A model generated the notes under the pieces. It had not been told where the DNA came from, did not search any database, and saw only the letters and a list, made by a program, of their open reading frames with translations. Shown here in pieces: positions 8,539 through 16,136 of a DNA stretch of 31,449 bases. The stretch is taken from contig CAZAQS010000022.1 in NCBI GenBank assembly GCA_964486825.1, positions 1 to 31,449 on the forward strand. Reading direction: 5' to 3'. Both the position numbers and the translations under genes were made by a program. The stretch is from CAZAQS01 sp964486825. Lineage in GTDB: Bacteria > Chloroflexota > Anaerolineae > Anaerolineales > UBA4823. Every line of letters begins with the position of its first letter. The stretch's first letter is position 1.

Positions 8539-8566
8539 AGTATACAGCAAATGAAGTTTTTGAAAA
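8539..8566 (-). promoter_or_regulatory. Promoter of the aminotransferase-oxidoreductase-synthetase operon
   Basis: On the minus strand, TTTTCA and TATACT are separated by 16 bases (CTTTTC gives 17), about 55 bases upstream of the aminotransferase ATG. Immediately upstream of the -35 is the inverted repeat GTAGC-CGGC-GCTAC (8567-8580), a possible operator. Confidence 0.5.
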
Positions 8567-8656
8567 GTAGCCGGCGCTACAATTTTGGGAATCGTTACAT
8601 TTCTCCCCCTATAAACATGACTTCTTTCTATTCCTCGAGAGCAAGCACTTCCTGGA

Positions 8657-9349
8657 TCAGATCGGTTCGCTTTCCGTCAGGTTGAGTAAAGCAGGGAAGT
8701 CGGCGATGACAAGTGACTTTTTTGTAAAGCAACAGATGATACCCATCTCTTTCAACCGGCTGATGGCTTTTGTGACCGTGACGCGATGGACGCCCAACAG
8801 GCGAGCGATATCGGTTTGCGTCAGGCCTGGTTGGACATCCACTTGTTTGGGAGCAGTTGTATGCTCCGTAGCTTTGAAGCGTACCAGGTAGACCAACATC
8901 TTGCACACCCTGGTAAAAATGTCGTTGTTCAAGCTGTCTTGTAGCAGGACCCCGTACATCCTGATCTTATAGGCCGAAGCCCGGATCAGCTCGATCAGCA
9001 GGTGCGGGTACAGGCTGGCAATCAGCCCTTCGATCAATTCCCGGCTGAAGAAATACAGATCGCAGTCTGTCCGCGCCCGGACGCTGGCCTCCCCGCTTCC
9101 GCCGGACACAAAGCAAGACACCTCGCCAAAGATGCAGCCGGAGCCAACGTAGAAGAGCACCTTTTCAGGACCGCGTGTGGTGTACAGCAGGATCTCGACC
9201 AGGCCCTTTCGTACGAAGTAAACGCCATCCACCGCTGCCTCCAGCCCGATGATCTGGCTGCCTTTTTGGAAGGCATGCCGCACGCCCAGGTGGGCAATGT
9301 TTTCCCATGAAGGGCAAAGGTCCTCGAAGTAGGGAAGCTGGTACTGCAT
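8657..9349 (-). CDS. Crp/Fnr-family transcriptional regulator upstream of the 2-oxoacid operon
   Basis: This 230-residue protein has a cyclic-nucleotide-binding-like barrel at about 20-115 (the VYFVRKGLVEILLY and GCIFGEVSCF region). A long helix follows, then a winged HTH at about 175-210 (LTQTDIARLLGVHRVTVTKAI). Cysteines are scattered (12, 72, 79, 96, 149, 206, 207) without an obvious Fe-S cluster spacing, so the effector is unknown. AAGGA is placed about 8 bases before the ATG. It is transcribed in the same direction as the aminotransferase operon, with about 170 bases and a fresh promoter in between. It is therefore the natural candidate regulator, probably linking the operon to redox or nutrient state. 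That link is inferred. Confidence 0.9.
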   Translation of the reverse strand: MQYQLPYFEDLCPSWENIAHLGVRHAFQKGSQIIGLEAAVDGVYFVRKGLVEILLYTTRGPEKVLFYVGSGCIFGEVSCFVSGGSGEASVRARTDCDLYFFSRELIEGLIASLYPHLLIELIRASAYKIRMYGVLLQDSLNNDIFTRVCKMLVYLVRFKATEHTTAPKQVDVQPGLTQTDIARLLGVHRVTVTKAISRLKEMGIICCFTKKSLVIADFPALLNLTESEPI

Positions 9350-9519
9350 TTTTCAGTCCTTCAATCCATGAAGAGTTGAGCCGGGCAGGAGGGCAGTTCT
9401 AACCGAAGGAAAGCCGAGCAGCCCGGTTGGAGGTATTCTAACTCAGTTTGGTTGAATGCGTTTCAAAAGCCTGGAGCAGCGCCTTCGAATAACGAAAATA
9501 CCGTTTTTACGGTTCGTGC

Positions 9520-9525
9520 TATACT
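9520..9525 (+). promoter_or_regulatory. Putative -10 element (TATACT) of the EamA gene
   Basis: TATACT predicts a start site near 9532, downstream of an early in-frame ATG at 9452. This supports using the ATG at 9569. The -35 is poor. A small inverted repeat ACCGT-TTTT-ACGGT lies just upstream at 9501-9514 and could be an operator. Confidence 0.4.
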
Positions 9526-9568
9526 TTGGCGAAGCCAAATTACCTTTACGGACGACGCCAATTCCCCT

Positions 9569-10519
9569 ATGGGCCATCCAAAAACCGCACTCCCTACCCG
9601 ATCTCTCACCTATACGCAATTAGCCCTGCCTGCCCTGCTGATAGGCGCGACCGCCATCGGATTCGCGCCGATCTTCGTACGCTTGAGCCAGGCCGGGCCC
9701 AGCGCGACCGCCTTCTGGCGACTGGCCCTGGCGCTGCCGGTGCTGTACGCCTTGATGGCATCCGGGAACTCGGGGAAAGGCCCGTACCGACGGCCCAGCT
9801 CGCGTTCTGACTACGCCCGCCTGTCCCTGGCGGGGCTGTTCTTCGCCGGCGACATGGCCTTCTGGCACTGGTCGATCCGTTACACCTCGGTTGCCAACGC
9901 CACACTGCTGGCCAATTTCGCCCCCATCTTTGTCACGCTGGGCGCCTGGCTGCTGTTCAAGCAACGCACCAGCCTGGGTTTCGCGCTTGGCATGTTGTTA
10001 GCCCTGTTCGGGACGGGTTTCATCGTCGGCTCGAGCTTGAGCTTCGACCCCAGTCGCCTGCGAGGAGACGCTTTTGGCCTGGTAACTGCGGTCTTCTACG
10101 GCGCTTACCTTTTGGCGGTCTCCCGGCTGAGGGCTGAATTTTCCACCGGCACGGTTATGACCTGGAGTGGGGCGGTCTCCTGCCTGGCGCTTTTACCGGT
10201 AGCCCTGCTGTTCCGGGAAACCTTCCTGCCCTTAAACCTTCAGGGCTGGCTGGTTCTGCTGGGATTGGCGCTGGTATCGCACGTAGGTGGGCAAAGTTTG
10301 ATAGCCTTCGCTCTGGCGCACCTGCCGGCCTCTTTCTCGTCGGTGACTCTGCTGGTGCAGCCTGTCATGGCTTCTGTGTTCGCCTGGCTAATTCTAAGTG
10401 AGGCCCTGCACCCCTGGCAGGCGATTGGCGGCGCGCTGGTACTGGCCGGAATCGCCTGGGCGCGCAGGGAGAGCTTACCACCCGCTCCGGTAACTGCTTT
10501 GGAGGGAAAGGGGAATTGA
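9569..10519 (+). CDS. EamA/DMT-family permease (RhaT-like exporter)
   Basis: A 316-residue protein with about 10 hydrophobic segments arranged as two EamA repeats. The first opens at TQLALPALLIGATAIGFAPIFVRLSQAGPS in residue terms, and the second is centred on the RLRGDAFGLVTAVFYGAYLL region. The C-terminal repeat ends with GGALVLAGIAWARRES. The family exports or imports amino acids, nucleosides and other metabolites in the inner membrane; substrate cannot be assigned. An in-frame ATG at 9452 gives a 39-residue polar extension. I prefer 9569 because it follows the predicted transcription start and begins just before the first membrane helix. It runs directly, with a 4-base overlap, into a dying downstream gene. 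Confidence 0.85.
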   Translation: MGHPKTALPTRSLTYTQLALPALLIGATAIGFAPIFVRLSQAGPSATAFWRLALALPVLYALMASGNSGKGPYRRPSSRSDYARLSLAGLFFAGDMAFWHWSIRYTSVANATLLANFAPIFVTLGAWLLFKQRTSLGFALGMLLALFGTGFIVGSSLSFDPSRLRGDAFGLVTAVFYGAYLLAVSRLRAEFSTGTVMTWSGAVSCLALLPVALLFRETFLPLNLQGWLVLLGLALVSHVGGQSLIAFALAHLPASFSSVTLLVQPVMASVFAWLILSEALHPWQAIGGALVLAGIAWARRESLPPAPVTALEGKGN

Positions 10520-10740
10520 CGGATTTCCTTGCCGCACACCAGGATGTGATCCTCGCAACTCACCGTGGCTTTGCTTTTTTGATCACCAACGGGGCTGGTT
10601 GGATCATCGCCGGCATACTGTCTCTACGATGACCCGCGCATAAGATTGCCACCCTACTATTCTTGATGGGCGCTATCACGACCCCGCTCGCTTTCGCGCG
10701 ACGTTCCTGGCTGGGATTTCCAGTGACCGGCCCGCTTTAA
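10516..10740 (+). pseudogene. Truncated, stop-interrupted membrane-protein gene remnant overlapping the EamA stop
   Basis: A TTG at 10516 overlaps the EamA stop (TTGA) and has GGAGGGAAAGGGG just upstream. It opens a frame reading LTDFLAAHQDVILATHRGFAF and continuing through a hydrophobic stretch to LSLR, where an in-frame TGA (10630-10632) intervenes. The same frame then continues PAHKIATLLFLMGAITTPLAF before becoming nonsense and stopping at 10738. The open part on both sides of the TGA looks like the first 60 or so residues of a small membrane protein family (I am reminded of DUF7010-like proteins, unconfirmed). The remainder is missing and the region now also encodes the tail of the convergent gene. 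Confidence 0.6.
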
Positions 10741-11703
10741 AACGCGCCAGGCGCGCAAGGTGATCCATTTGCTAAGTTTACCCAGCTTTTCAATATCCAC
10801 CCACATCTTACTGTTGAGGCTGTTCTCCAATTTCCACCGGCCTTGAGCGTCTTGCTTTGCCAGAATAAATTGTATGGCATTTGCCAACCCAGGATGGCTG
10901 CCAAATCCCAGGTCTACCAATATAGCAACGTTCTCCAGCACATCACTCCAGTAACTCAACGGGAATCCAAATTTATGCCAGGCAGGGCTGACTCTGCCTG
11001 AATTTGGGTAATCTGCCAGGGACGGATCCCGGCTGAGCAAAAATTCAGCGCCAGCCTGGATGGCACGTTGCATCGCTGGAGTCCGCTTTTCCCAGGGGAT
11101 GGCGCTGAGGGCTTTCAGGGCTTTGACAGCTCCCCAGCCGCAGGGCAGGCCCTGGTTAAACTTGCAGGCAAAGCCCGGGCCGGCCGTCCCGGAAGCGAAG
11201 AACTCGATCTCCCCTTCGCCGGTGATCGAGCGGACTTGCCAGTCGATGGCAGATTGCAGGCGCGGGTCGTCGCCGTAGCCAAGCTGTACCAGGGCGTGGA
11301 TCAGGTTGCCGTTGAGGCAATGCAAGGCGCCGTCCGGGGTTGGAGGCTGGTTGCAGGAAAAAGCGCCGTTCGAAGCCATGTTGTGTTCTATGAGATACTC
11401 GCAGCCACGCTTGACCCGCTCGTCCAGGGGATCAGCGCCCAGTTCGGAAAGGAAAAGGATCTGCCAGACCGTGCCCCGGTATCTTGGGGAGTAACTGGCG
11501 CCAGGCTTGAACCAATAACCATCAGAGTGTTGGGCTGAGAGGATTTTGGAGACACGCCCGGTTGAGAGGATCGCCTGCCTGGCCTGAATCAGTTCCAGAT
11601 CCTCTTCTGAACGCTCCAGCAGGTCTCGCAGGGCAAAGTAACGTACACCGGGGTTAACCAGATCGGGCTCGAGCAGCCATTCTAAGACATCTGACGCAAT
11701 CAA
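10657..11703 (-). CDS. Alpha-toroid (squalene-cyclase/prenyltransferase-like) protein, function unknown
   Basis: About 348 residues. Repeated helical pairs with motifs such as LSAQHSDGYW, CEYLIEHNMASNGAF, ILAKQDAQGRW and GAEFLLSRD fit the alpha/alpha toroid of terpenoid cyclases and prenyltransferases. The DXDD-type cyclase motif is not evident, so a catalytic role is doubtful. The best start is TTG 11703, since GGAGAGGAGG sits just 4 bases upstream; the upstream ATG at 11739 would put that sequence inside the gene. The last 15 or so residues (GTSRESERGRDSAHQE) are low in character. They are read antisense to a dead plus-strand gene, so the C-terminus may be an accidental extension. Confidence 0.7.
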   Translation of the reverse strand: MIASDVLEWLLEPDLVNPGVRYFALRDLLERSEEDLELIQARQAILSTGRVSKILSAQHSDGYWFKPGASYSPRYRGTVWQILFLSELGADPLDERVKRGCEYLIEHNMASNGAFSCNQPPTPDGALHCLNGNLIHALVQLGYGDDPRLQSAIDWQVRSITGEGEIEFFASGTAGPGFACKFNQGLPCGWGAVKALKALSAIPWEKRTPAMQRAIQAGAEFLLSRDPSLADYPNSGRVSPAWHKFGFPLSYWSDVLENVAILVDLGFGSHPGLANAIQFILAKQDAQGRWKLENSLNSKMWVDIEKLGKLSKWITLRAWRVLKRAGHWKSQPGTSRESERGRDSAHQE

Positions 11704-11833
11704 TGGGCCTCCTCTCCGGCATGCGATTGAGGATGACATTCGAGAGCGCTCAATATTGGGGTGGGATAATCAGCGCCGGCTGAACATTCAGCCACTGGAA
11801 TAGTATAACGCGTGGATTTGTTTTTTTAAGGCA

Positions 11834-11839
11834 TATAAT
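11834..11839 (+). promoter_or_regulatory. Consensus -10 box (TATAAT) of the DUF1801 gene
   Basis: A perfect TATAAT lies 50 bases before the start codon in an A/T-rich stretch; the corresponding -35 (CGTGGA region) is weak, suggesting activator dependence or low basal use. Confidence 0.45.
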
Positions 11840-11883
11840 ATGTTTTTCGAACGAATAAAATTGACAACAGGGGAGTACGTAAA

Positions 11884-12237
11884 ATGGAAAAGGTCACCGT
11901 CGACGATTTCGTGCAAACCAAGGTCTTACCCCAACTTCAGCCCATCGTGGAGATGATAAGGGAACTGATGAAAGAATACGCCCCGCAAGCGGAAGAGATC
12001 ATGAGCTACGGGGTTCCCGCTTACAGGGTGAGAAGGATCATTGCCGTTATCAGTCCCACAAAAAAGGACATAACCTTTGCCTTCTCGCGCGGGGCGGAGT
12101 TCGAGGATCAATACGGGTTGCTCAAGGGAGTTGGGAAAGTTTCCAAGCATTTGAAAATCAAAAGCCTGGACCAGGTAAACCGGGAGGCGCTGAAGTATTA
12201 TATCCAGCAAGCGCTGGACCTGGAGGCAAGCGATTAG
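11884..12237 (+). CDS. DUF1801 / YdhG-like protein
   Basis: This 117-residue protein shows the DUF1801 layout: an N-terminal helix pair (VTVDDFVQTKVLPQLQPIVEMIRELM), the EEIMSYGVPAYRV motif, and a C-terminal helix after KIKSLDQVN. Members adopt a small alpha/beta fold found in iron-chaperone-like YdhG and many uncharacterised cytosolic proteins; the biochemical role is unknown. AGGGGAG lies about 8 bases upstream of the ATG. It stands alone between its own promoter and two terminators. The same family type travels with the SRPBCC, VOC and YdeI genes found later in this window. Confidence 0.85.
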   Translation: MEKVTVDDFVQTKVLPQLQPIVEMIRELMKEYAPQAEEIMSYGVPAYRVRRIIAVISPTKKDITFAFSRGAEFEDQYGLLKGVGKVSKHLKIKSLDQVNREALKYYIQQALDLEASD

Positions 12238-12240
12238 GTC

Positions 12241-12287
12241 CACCCACTCCTGCCAGCAGAGGCAACTCTCTGGTGGGTGCTTTTCTT
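12241..12287 (+). terminator. Intrinsic terminator of the DUF1801 gene
   Basis: Starting 3 bases past the stop codon, CACCCAC pairs with GTGGGTG, with an inner CCAG-AGAG / CTCT-CTGG stem, followed by TTTTCTT. Confidence 0.7.
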
Positions 12288-12374
12288 CAGCTTCTGAACC
12301 CTCCTGGGAAAGCTTCAAATGCCTTTCAGGGATGGCCTAAACCTCGGGAACATTTCAATGCTCCGAAAACGACT

Positions 12375-12417
12375 GCCCCTCCTTCCACAAATCCAGGAAA
12401 GGAGGGGCTTCTTTTTA
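12375..12417. terminator. Second, strong intrinsic terminator between convergent genes
   Basis: A perfect 10-bp stem GCCCCTCCTT / AAGGAGGGGC with a 14-nt loop is followed by TTCTTTTTA on the plus strand. On the minus strand it is followed by AGTCGTTTTC, so it may serve both the DUF1801 gene and the convergent acyltransferase gene, whose stop is 57 bases away. Confidence 0.85.
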
Positions 12418-12464
12418 TTATTTGGTTGAATTCTGAATGTATCCGGTTATTCGCTTGACTCGTA

Positions 12465-13652
12465 TTATGTCCTCCCGGTCGCCTCGCTCAGCTGGGGCTG
12501 GCGGGCTTCCACTGCTGTGGCCTTTAGCGGCTTCATTCCAAACAGGGTGCGCATCAGGTTAATTCGCCGCACGACCAGCTCGTATATCATCATGATAGCG
12601 ATGAAGGAGCTGGGCGTGATCAGCAGCCATTTCAGCAGGTCAGGGATATCCCAGCGCAGGATGTAGTAGCCGGCACAAAGCAGCACCGTCTGGTGCAGGA
12701 TGTAGAAGGGCAGCACAGCCGGGCTGGCATAGTCCAGGAACGAGTTGTTGAAGCTCAGGCGCCGGCTGCCAAAGCCTAGCATTGCCAAGATCAAGGCCCA
12801 GGCGCCGAAGAACAACAAAGTTTGGTCAAGTAATTCTCCCAGCTCTGAACCAGACGCAAAGACGATGATATACATATAGCCAGCCAACAGAGCCAGCCCA
12901 ATGACCAGTGAGAACCAGCGGGAACGCTCGATACGGGATTGAAGCTGCTGGTTCGAGACCAGAACGAAGCCGCCGATGAAGAAGAGCAGGTAGTACAGGA
13001 AGCCCCAGCCGCCCGCGCCAAACTCCAAGGATGTGTCGGAGATGACGGCTTCCAACACGATCAGCGGCAGCGCCAGCAGGTACATGATCCCCGGCAGGGC
13101 CAGGGTACGCCCCAGCGCATCCAGCACGCCCTGGCCGCGACCCTTGAGCCAGCGGAACAGGGGGTAAACCATCAGGCTGAAGGAGAACAGGATCAGCAGA
13201 TACCACAAGTGCATGCCAGCGTAGGCGAAGTTGCCGGCGCTCCCGACATCCGTATAGACGCCTTCGAAGTAATGCGGCAGGAATTGGAAGTAAGAGCCGC
13301 TGAACTGCCCGTGTGTGAGGCGCTCCAGGTAAACCTGCAAGGAGGCGTGCGTGAAGGCGCCCACCGCCAGCGGCACCAACAGGCGCAAAACCTTATCCTT
13401 GAAGAACTTGCCGGCCCCGCCCTTGCGCATGGCGTAGTAGATGCTGGCGCCTGAGATGACGAAAATGAGCGGCATCATCCAGGTCTCCATAAACGCCTCC
13501 ATCAATTCGACGCTCAGGTAGCGGGTGGCATTTTTAACGTGCCAGTCGCCGATATTGAAAAAGCGCGTCGAGTGATAGACGAAGACACTTAAGATCGCAA
13601 CCACCCGCAGCCAGTCAAGATCGTGCCTTCTAAATACATTTTTTGTTTCCAT
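12465..13652 (-). CDS. Acyltransferase-3 family membrane protein (OpgC/OafA-like)
   Basis: 395 residues with about 10 membrane helices and the family opening RRHDLDWLRVVAILSVFVYH, containing the conserved D-x-x-R-x-x-A pattern and a histidine at 27. The FVISGASIYYA segment (about 64-74) matches the conserved second-helix region. Members transfer acyl groups to glycans, lipids or other acceptors across the cytoplasmic membrane; the acceptor here is unknown. AGGAAAG lies 5 bases before the ATG. It is the last gene of a three-gene minus-strand operon, only 16 bases after a stand-alone receiver. Downstream is a strong terminator. Confidence 0.9.
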   Translation of the reverse strand: METKNVFRRHDLDWLRVVAILSVFVYHSTRFFNIGDWHVKNATRYLSVELMEAFMETWMMPLIFVISGASIYYAMRKGGAGKFFKDKVLRLLVPLAVGAFTHASLQVYLERLTHGQFSGSYFQFLPHYFEGVYTDVGSAGNFAYAGMHLWYLLILFSFSLMVYPLFRWLKGRGQGVLDALGRTLALPGIMYLLALPLIVLEAVISDTSLEFGAGGWGFLYYLLFFIGGFVLVSNQQLQSRIERSRWFSLVIGLALLAGYMYIIVFASGSELGELLDQTLLFFGAWALILAMLGFGSRRLSFNNSFLDYASPAVLPFYILHQTVLLCAGYYILRWDIPDLLKWLLITPSSFIAIMMIYELVVRRINLMRTLFGMKPLKATAVEARQPQLSEATGRT

Positions 13653-13668
13653 GTTCTTTCCTATCCTT

Positions 13669-14028
13669 TCAAGATTTTATGGCTTTCACCAGCTTCTCGA
13701 GCGGTGAGCCTTTGATCACAAAATCATCCACCCCTGCCTGTAATGCTTTAATGTAGGCGGCCGGGTAATCGTGCACAGTCAGGGCAACCACCCGGCATTC
13801 GGGCCAGCCGGCCTTGATCAATTGGGCGGTCTCGTAGCCGTCCAGGCCGGGCATTTCCAGATCCAGCACCACAACCTGCGGCTTAAGCTCTTCCACCAGG
13901 CGTAGCGCCTCCTGCCCGTTGGCTGCTTGCCCGGCGATGAGCAGCTCCCCATCCAGGGAGAGCAGGATGGCCAGGTCGCGCCGTACCTGGGCCACGTCGT
14001 CCACGATCAGCACTCGTAGTTTGCTCAT
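13669..14028 (-). CDS. Stand-alone response-regulator receiver domain (CheY-like)
   Basis: 119 residues forming a single receiver domain: acidic pair D10/D11, phospho-acceptor D56 in VVVLDLEMPG, T84 and K106. No output domain follows; the protein ends at VKAIKS. A receiver without a DNA-binding domain works by protein-protein contact. ATG 14028 is preferred (MSKLRVLIVDD) because GAGG lies about 8 bases upstream and the domain starts directly there; an upstream ATG at 14076 adds unrelated residues. It sits between a small acidic protein gene and the acyltransferase gene. No kinase gene is adjacent; the nearest ones are the histidine kinases at 18-20.6 kb. Confidence 0.88.
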   Translation of the reverse strand: MSKLRVLIVDDVAQVRRDLAILLSLDGELLIAGQAANGQEALRLVEELKPQVVVLDLEMPGLDGYETAQLIKAGWPECRVVALTVHDYPAAYIKALQAGVDDFVIKGSPLEKLVKAIKS

Positions 14029-14038
14029 GGAGATCGCC

Positions 14039-14278
14039 TCAGCTGAGAAAGCAGTTGTAAGCGACTTCGAACTCATCCGGCTCGATCTCGGCCGGCGGGC
14101 ATAGCGGCTGGCGCTTGCGGCAGGCTGCCAGCTCCTCCCCCAGCTCGTACTCGTCGTACTCGTAGCCGGCGTCTACCGGGCGTATCTGGCGGGAGCTGGC
14201 CTCGGTGACCCGGACATTTTCATAACAAATGGATAGCTGGCACAGCAGGAAATTCTGGGTTAAGAACTGGTCGTTCAT
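14039..14278 (-). CDS. Small acidic protein of unknown function, first gene of the receiver-acyltransferase operon
   Basis: 79 residues, not recognised. It has a hydrophobic N-terminal third (FLTQNFLLCQLSICYENVRV), a central very acidic tract (DAGYEYDEYELGEEL) and cysteines at positions 13, 18, 53, 60 and 75. There is no signal peptide or membrane helix of full length. Start support is good: AAGGAAGGAAG lies upstream of the ATG. Its stop is 10 bases before the receiver start, so it is very likely co-translated with it. A -10-like TATATT lies about 50 bases upstream. It could be a partner or target of the receiver, but nothing in the sequence proves that. Confidence 0.65.
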   Translation of the reverse strand: MNDQFLTQNFLLCQLSICYENVRVTEASSRQIRPVDAGYEYDEYELGEELAACRKRQPLCPPAEIEPDEFEVAYNCFLS

Positions 14279-14464
14279 CGTATCTTCCTTCCTTTACAGG
14301 GTTTGAATGCTCTTCCTTACACTCCCAATATACGCCTTTTACCAAACAGGCGCATCCAGCTATGGTTTGAAAACGGACTATTGATTTAGTCTGATCCTGG
14401 AATTGAGACTTTCGGATGGGCGTATGAGACGAAGGTCTTAATACTTACGTCTGGCAATTTCCAA

Positions 14465-14500
14465 GGCCAAAACCAGCGGGACAACCCGACGGTTTTGGCC
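14465..14500. terminator. Perfect 10-bp hairpin in the 14279-14533 gap
   Basis: GGCCAAAACC and GGTTTTGGCC flank an inner CGGG-ACAA-CCCG stem-loop, making one long hairpin followed on the plus strand by a T-rich stretch (TTTATCTTTT). No gene recognised upstream on the plus strand needs a terminator. It may insulate the divergent operons or end a small untranslated RNA. The rest of the gap (14279-14464) shows only minor inverted repeats such as GACTA-TTGATT-TAGTC. Confidence 0.5.
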
Positions 14501-14533
14501 TACGGTTTATCTTTTAGTACATCTCCTACTCAC

Positions 14534-14562
14534 TTGCAGCAATGATGTGGAGCTACTATAAT
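14534..14562 (+). promoter_or_regulatory. Promoter of the FAD/NAD(P) oxidoreductase gene
   Basis: TTGCAG, an exact 17-base spacer, and consensus TATAAT. The predicted start near 14569 gives a leader of about 165 bases before the coding start at 14736. Confidence 0.75.
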
Positions 14563-14674
14563 AGGACAGTATTTATCTTATTACGATAATTTGCACGCCC
14601 TTTCCAGCTTTAGGGCATGCTCGTTCTTTGTTTGGCAACCAGCAGCTCTCAATCCCTATAAAAGGATGCTTATT

Positions 14675-14734
14675 ATGCAAGTCCACAAATTTCCTGGGTC
14701 TGTTTACTGTTCTACCGGTTCAAATGGAGGGTGA
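14675..14734 (+). CDS. Possible 19-residue leader peptide
   Basis: ATG at 14675 with AAAAGGA about 8 bases upstream opens MQVHKFPGSVYCSTGSNGG and stops with TGA one base before the ATG of the oxidoreductase gene. The main gene's own ribosome binding site (GGAGG, 14726-14730) lies inside the last codons. Translation of the small frame would therefore be expected to affect access to it. There is no run of a single amino acid as in classical attenuators. This is a candidate only. Confidence 0.4.
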   Translation: MQVHKFPGSVYCSTGSNGG

Positions 14735-14735
14735 G

Positions 14736-16136
14736 ATGACCCGGATAGCCATCATTGGAGCTGGCCTTTCAGGCCGCTTACTGGCGCTTAACCTATTACA
14801 GCAGGCGGCCTCCTCAGACTGTATATGGTTAGTCGATCGCAGCGATACTGTCGCGATGGGACCAGCTTACTCGAACAACGATGAATACTTGTTGCTGAAC
14901 GTCCCGGCATGCAAAATGGGAGCTTATAGCCGTGACCCAGAACATTTTTTGAAATGGGTGCAGTCGAAGGGACTGCAGGCAAGGCCATGGGACTTCCTTC
15001 CGCGCAAGCTATACAGAGACTATATCCTGGATCAGGTAAATGAGGCGCAACAGGCGCGCAGGGACTACCCTTCTTTCGAACAAGTAATCGGGGATGTTAC
15101 GGATATCGAGATCAGCCAAGAGGGAGCAATCCTCCCAATGGAAGGAAGGGCTCCCTTAATCGCAGATAAGGTCGTTCTGGCGCTGGGCAACTTCCCACCC
15201 CGCCACCCACAGATCCAGAACCGATCAGCCCTGGCCAGTGCGCGCTATGTGCATATTCCTTGGTCGTCTGGCATCCTGGACTCCCTGTCCCGGAACGAAA
15301 CAGTGGTTATTATCGGCACGGGGCAAACCACCGTCGATTTGGTAGCTACGCTTCATCGGCGCAAACACAAAGGCCGCATCCTGGCAATTTCCAGGCGTGG
15401 TCTCCTGCCCATGGCTCATAGGGGCTTCGAGACCTACCCCCCTTTCTTCGAGGAGATCAAGGATATGAAGCGCTTGCTCGAGGTCTTCCGGACCGTACGG
15501 GTGCACCTTGAAAGGGCTGAAGCACTGGGGATCGACGTACGCTCAGTCATCGACTCATTGCGACCTGATACGCAAGCGCTCTGGCAAAGCCTCCCGGAAG
15601 ACGAAAAGCGCCGCTTCCTGCGCCACGTATTTCGTTATTGGGAGATCATCCGCAGCCGGATTCCGCCGGAAAGCCAGGCTATCGTCGAAGGGATGCGGGC
15701 ATCGGGGCAGTTGGAGATCCTCAAAGGCCAGATCCGCGACCTGGTGGACAGCGAGACGGGCATGGAAGTCCACTACGCTCTCGATGGAGGGGAGCAGCGC
15801 GAGATCCTAAAGGCCGCCCTGGTTATCAACTGTATTGGACCGGAGTCTGACTACGGGAGGAACGACCAACCACTGGTGAAGAACTTGATCAGGCGGGGGT
15901 TAGTCTCGCCAGGCCCGGCCAACTTGGGTATGGATGCAAAACCCAACGGTGCGCTCATTGGACGAGACGGCGCGGTTTCTGAGGTCCTCTACACCCTGGG
16001 ATCGACCATGAGAGGCGTACTGTGGGAGGTCCTGGCTGTGCCCGAGATCCGGGTGCAGGCTGAAAAGCTGGCAGGCTTGCTTCTGGATATTGATCATCGC
16101 AAATGGCTGGATCCAACGCGTCCACCGGATCATTGA
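14736..16136 (+). CDS. FAD/NAD(P)-binding oxidoreductase (COG4529-like, NAD_binding_9 type)
   Basis: 466 residues with an N-terminal FAD-binding Rossmann motif MTRIAIIGAGLSG. A MGPAYSNNDEYLLLNVPA stretch typical of this family follows, then VVLALGNFPP (ATG-like motif, near 147) and a second nucleotide-binding motif VVIIGTGQTTVD (near 190). The end GSTMRGVLWEVLAVPEIRVQA is also family-typical. Such proteins are uncharacterised flavoproteins sometimes called hydroxyacylglutathione hydrolase-like or HpnW-like in databases; the substrate is unknown. ATG 14736 has GGAGG with 5-base spacing; a longer in-frame ATG at 14628 lies in the leader. It has its own promoter and no intact partner directly downstream. 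Confidence 0.88.
   Translation: MTRIAIIGAGLSGRLLALNLLQQAASSDCIWLVDRSDTVAMGPAYSNNDEYLLLNVPACKMGAYSRDPEHFLKWVQSKGLQARPWDFLPRKLYRDYILDQVNEAQQARRDYPSFEQVIGDVTDIEISQEGAILPMEGRAPLIADKVVLALGNFPPRHPQIQNRSALASARYVHIPWSSGILDSLSRNETVVIIGTGQTTVDLVATLHRRKHKGRILAISRRGLLPMAHRGFETYPPFFEEIKDMKRLLEVFRTVRVHLERAEALGIDVRSVIDSLRPDTQALWQSLPEDEKRRFLRHVFRYWEIIRSRIPPESQAIVEGMRASGQLEILKGQIRDLVDSETGMEVHYALDGGEQREILKAALVINCIGPESDYGRNDQPLVKNLIRRGLVSPGPANLGMDAKPNGALIGRDGAVSEVLYTLGSTMRGVLWEVLAVPEIRVQAEKLAGLLLDIDHRKWLDPTRPPDH

Noticed and set aside
10630..10632. In-frame TGA considered as selenocysteine
   Set aside because: No SECIS-like structure is evident just after it, the family is not a redox enzyme, and the downstream part of the gene is missing, so simple inactivation is the better reading.
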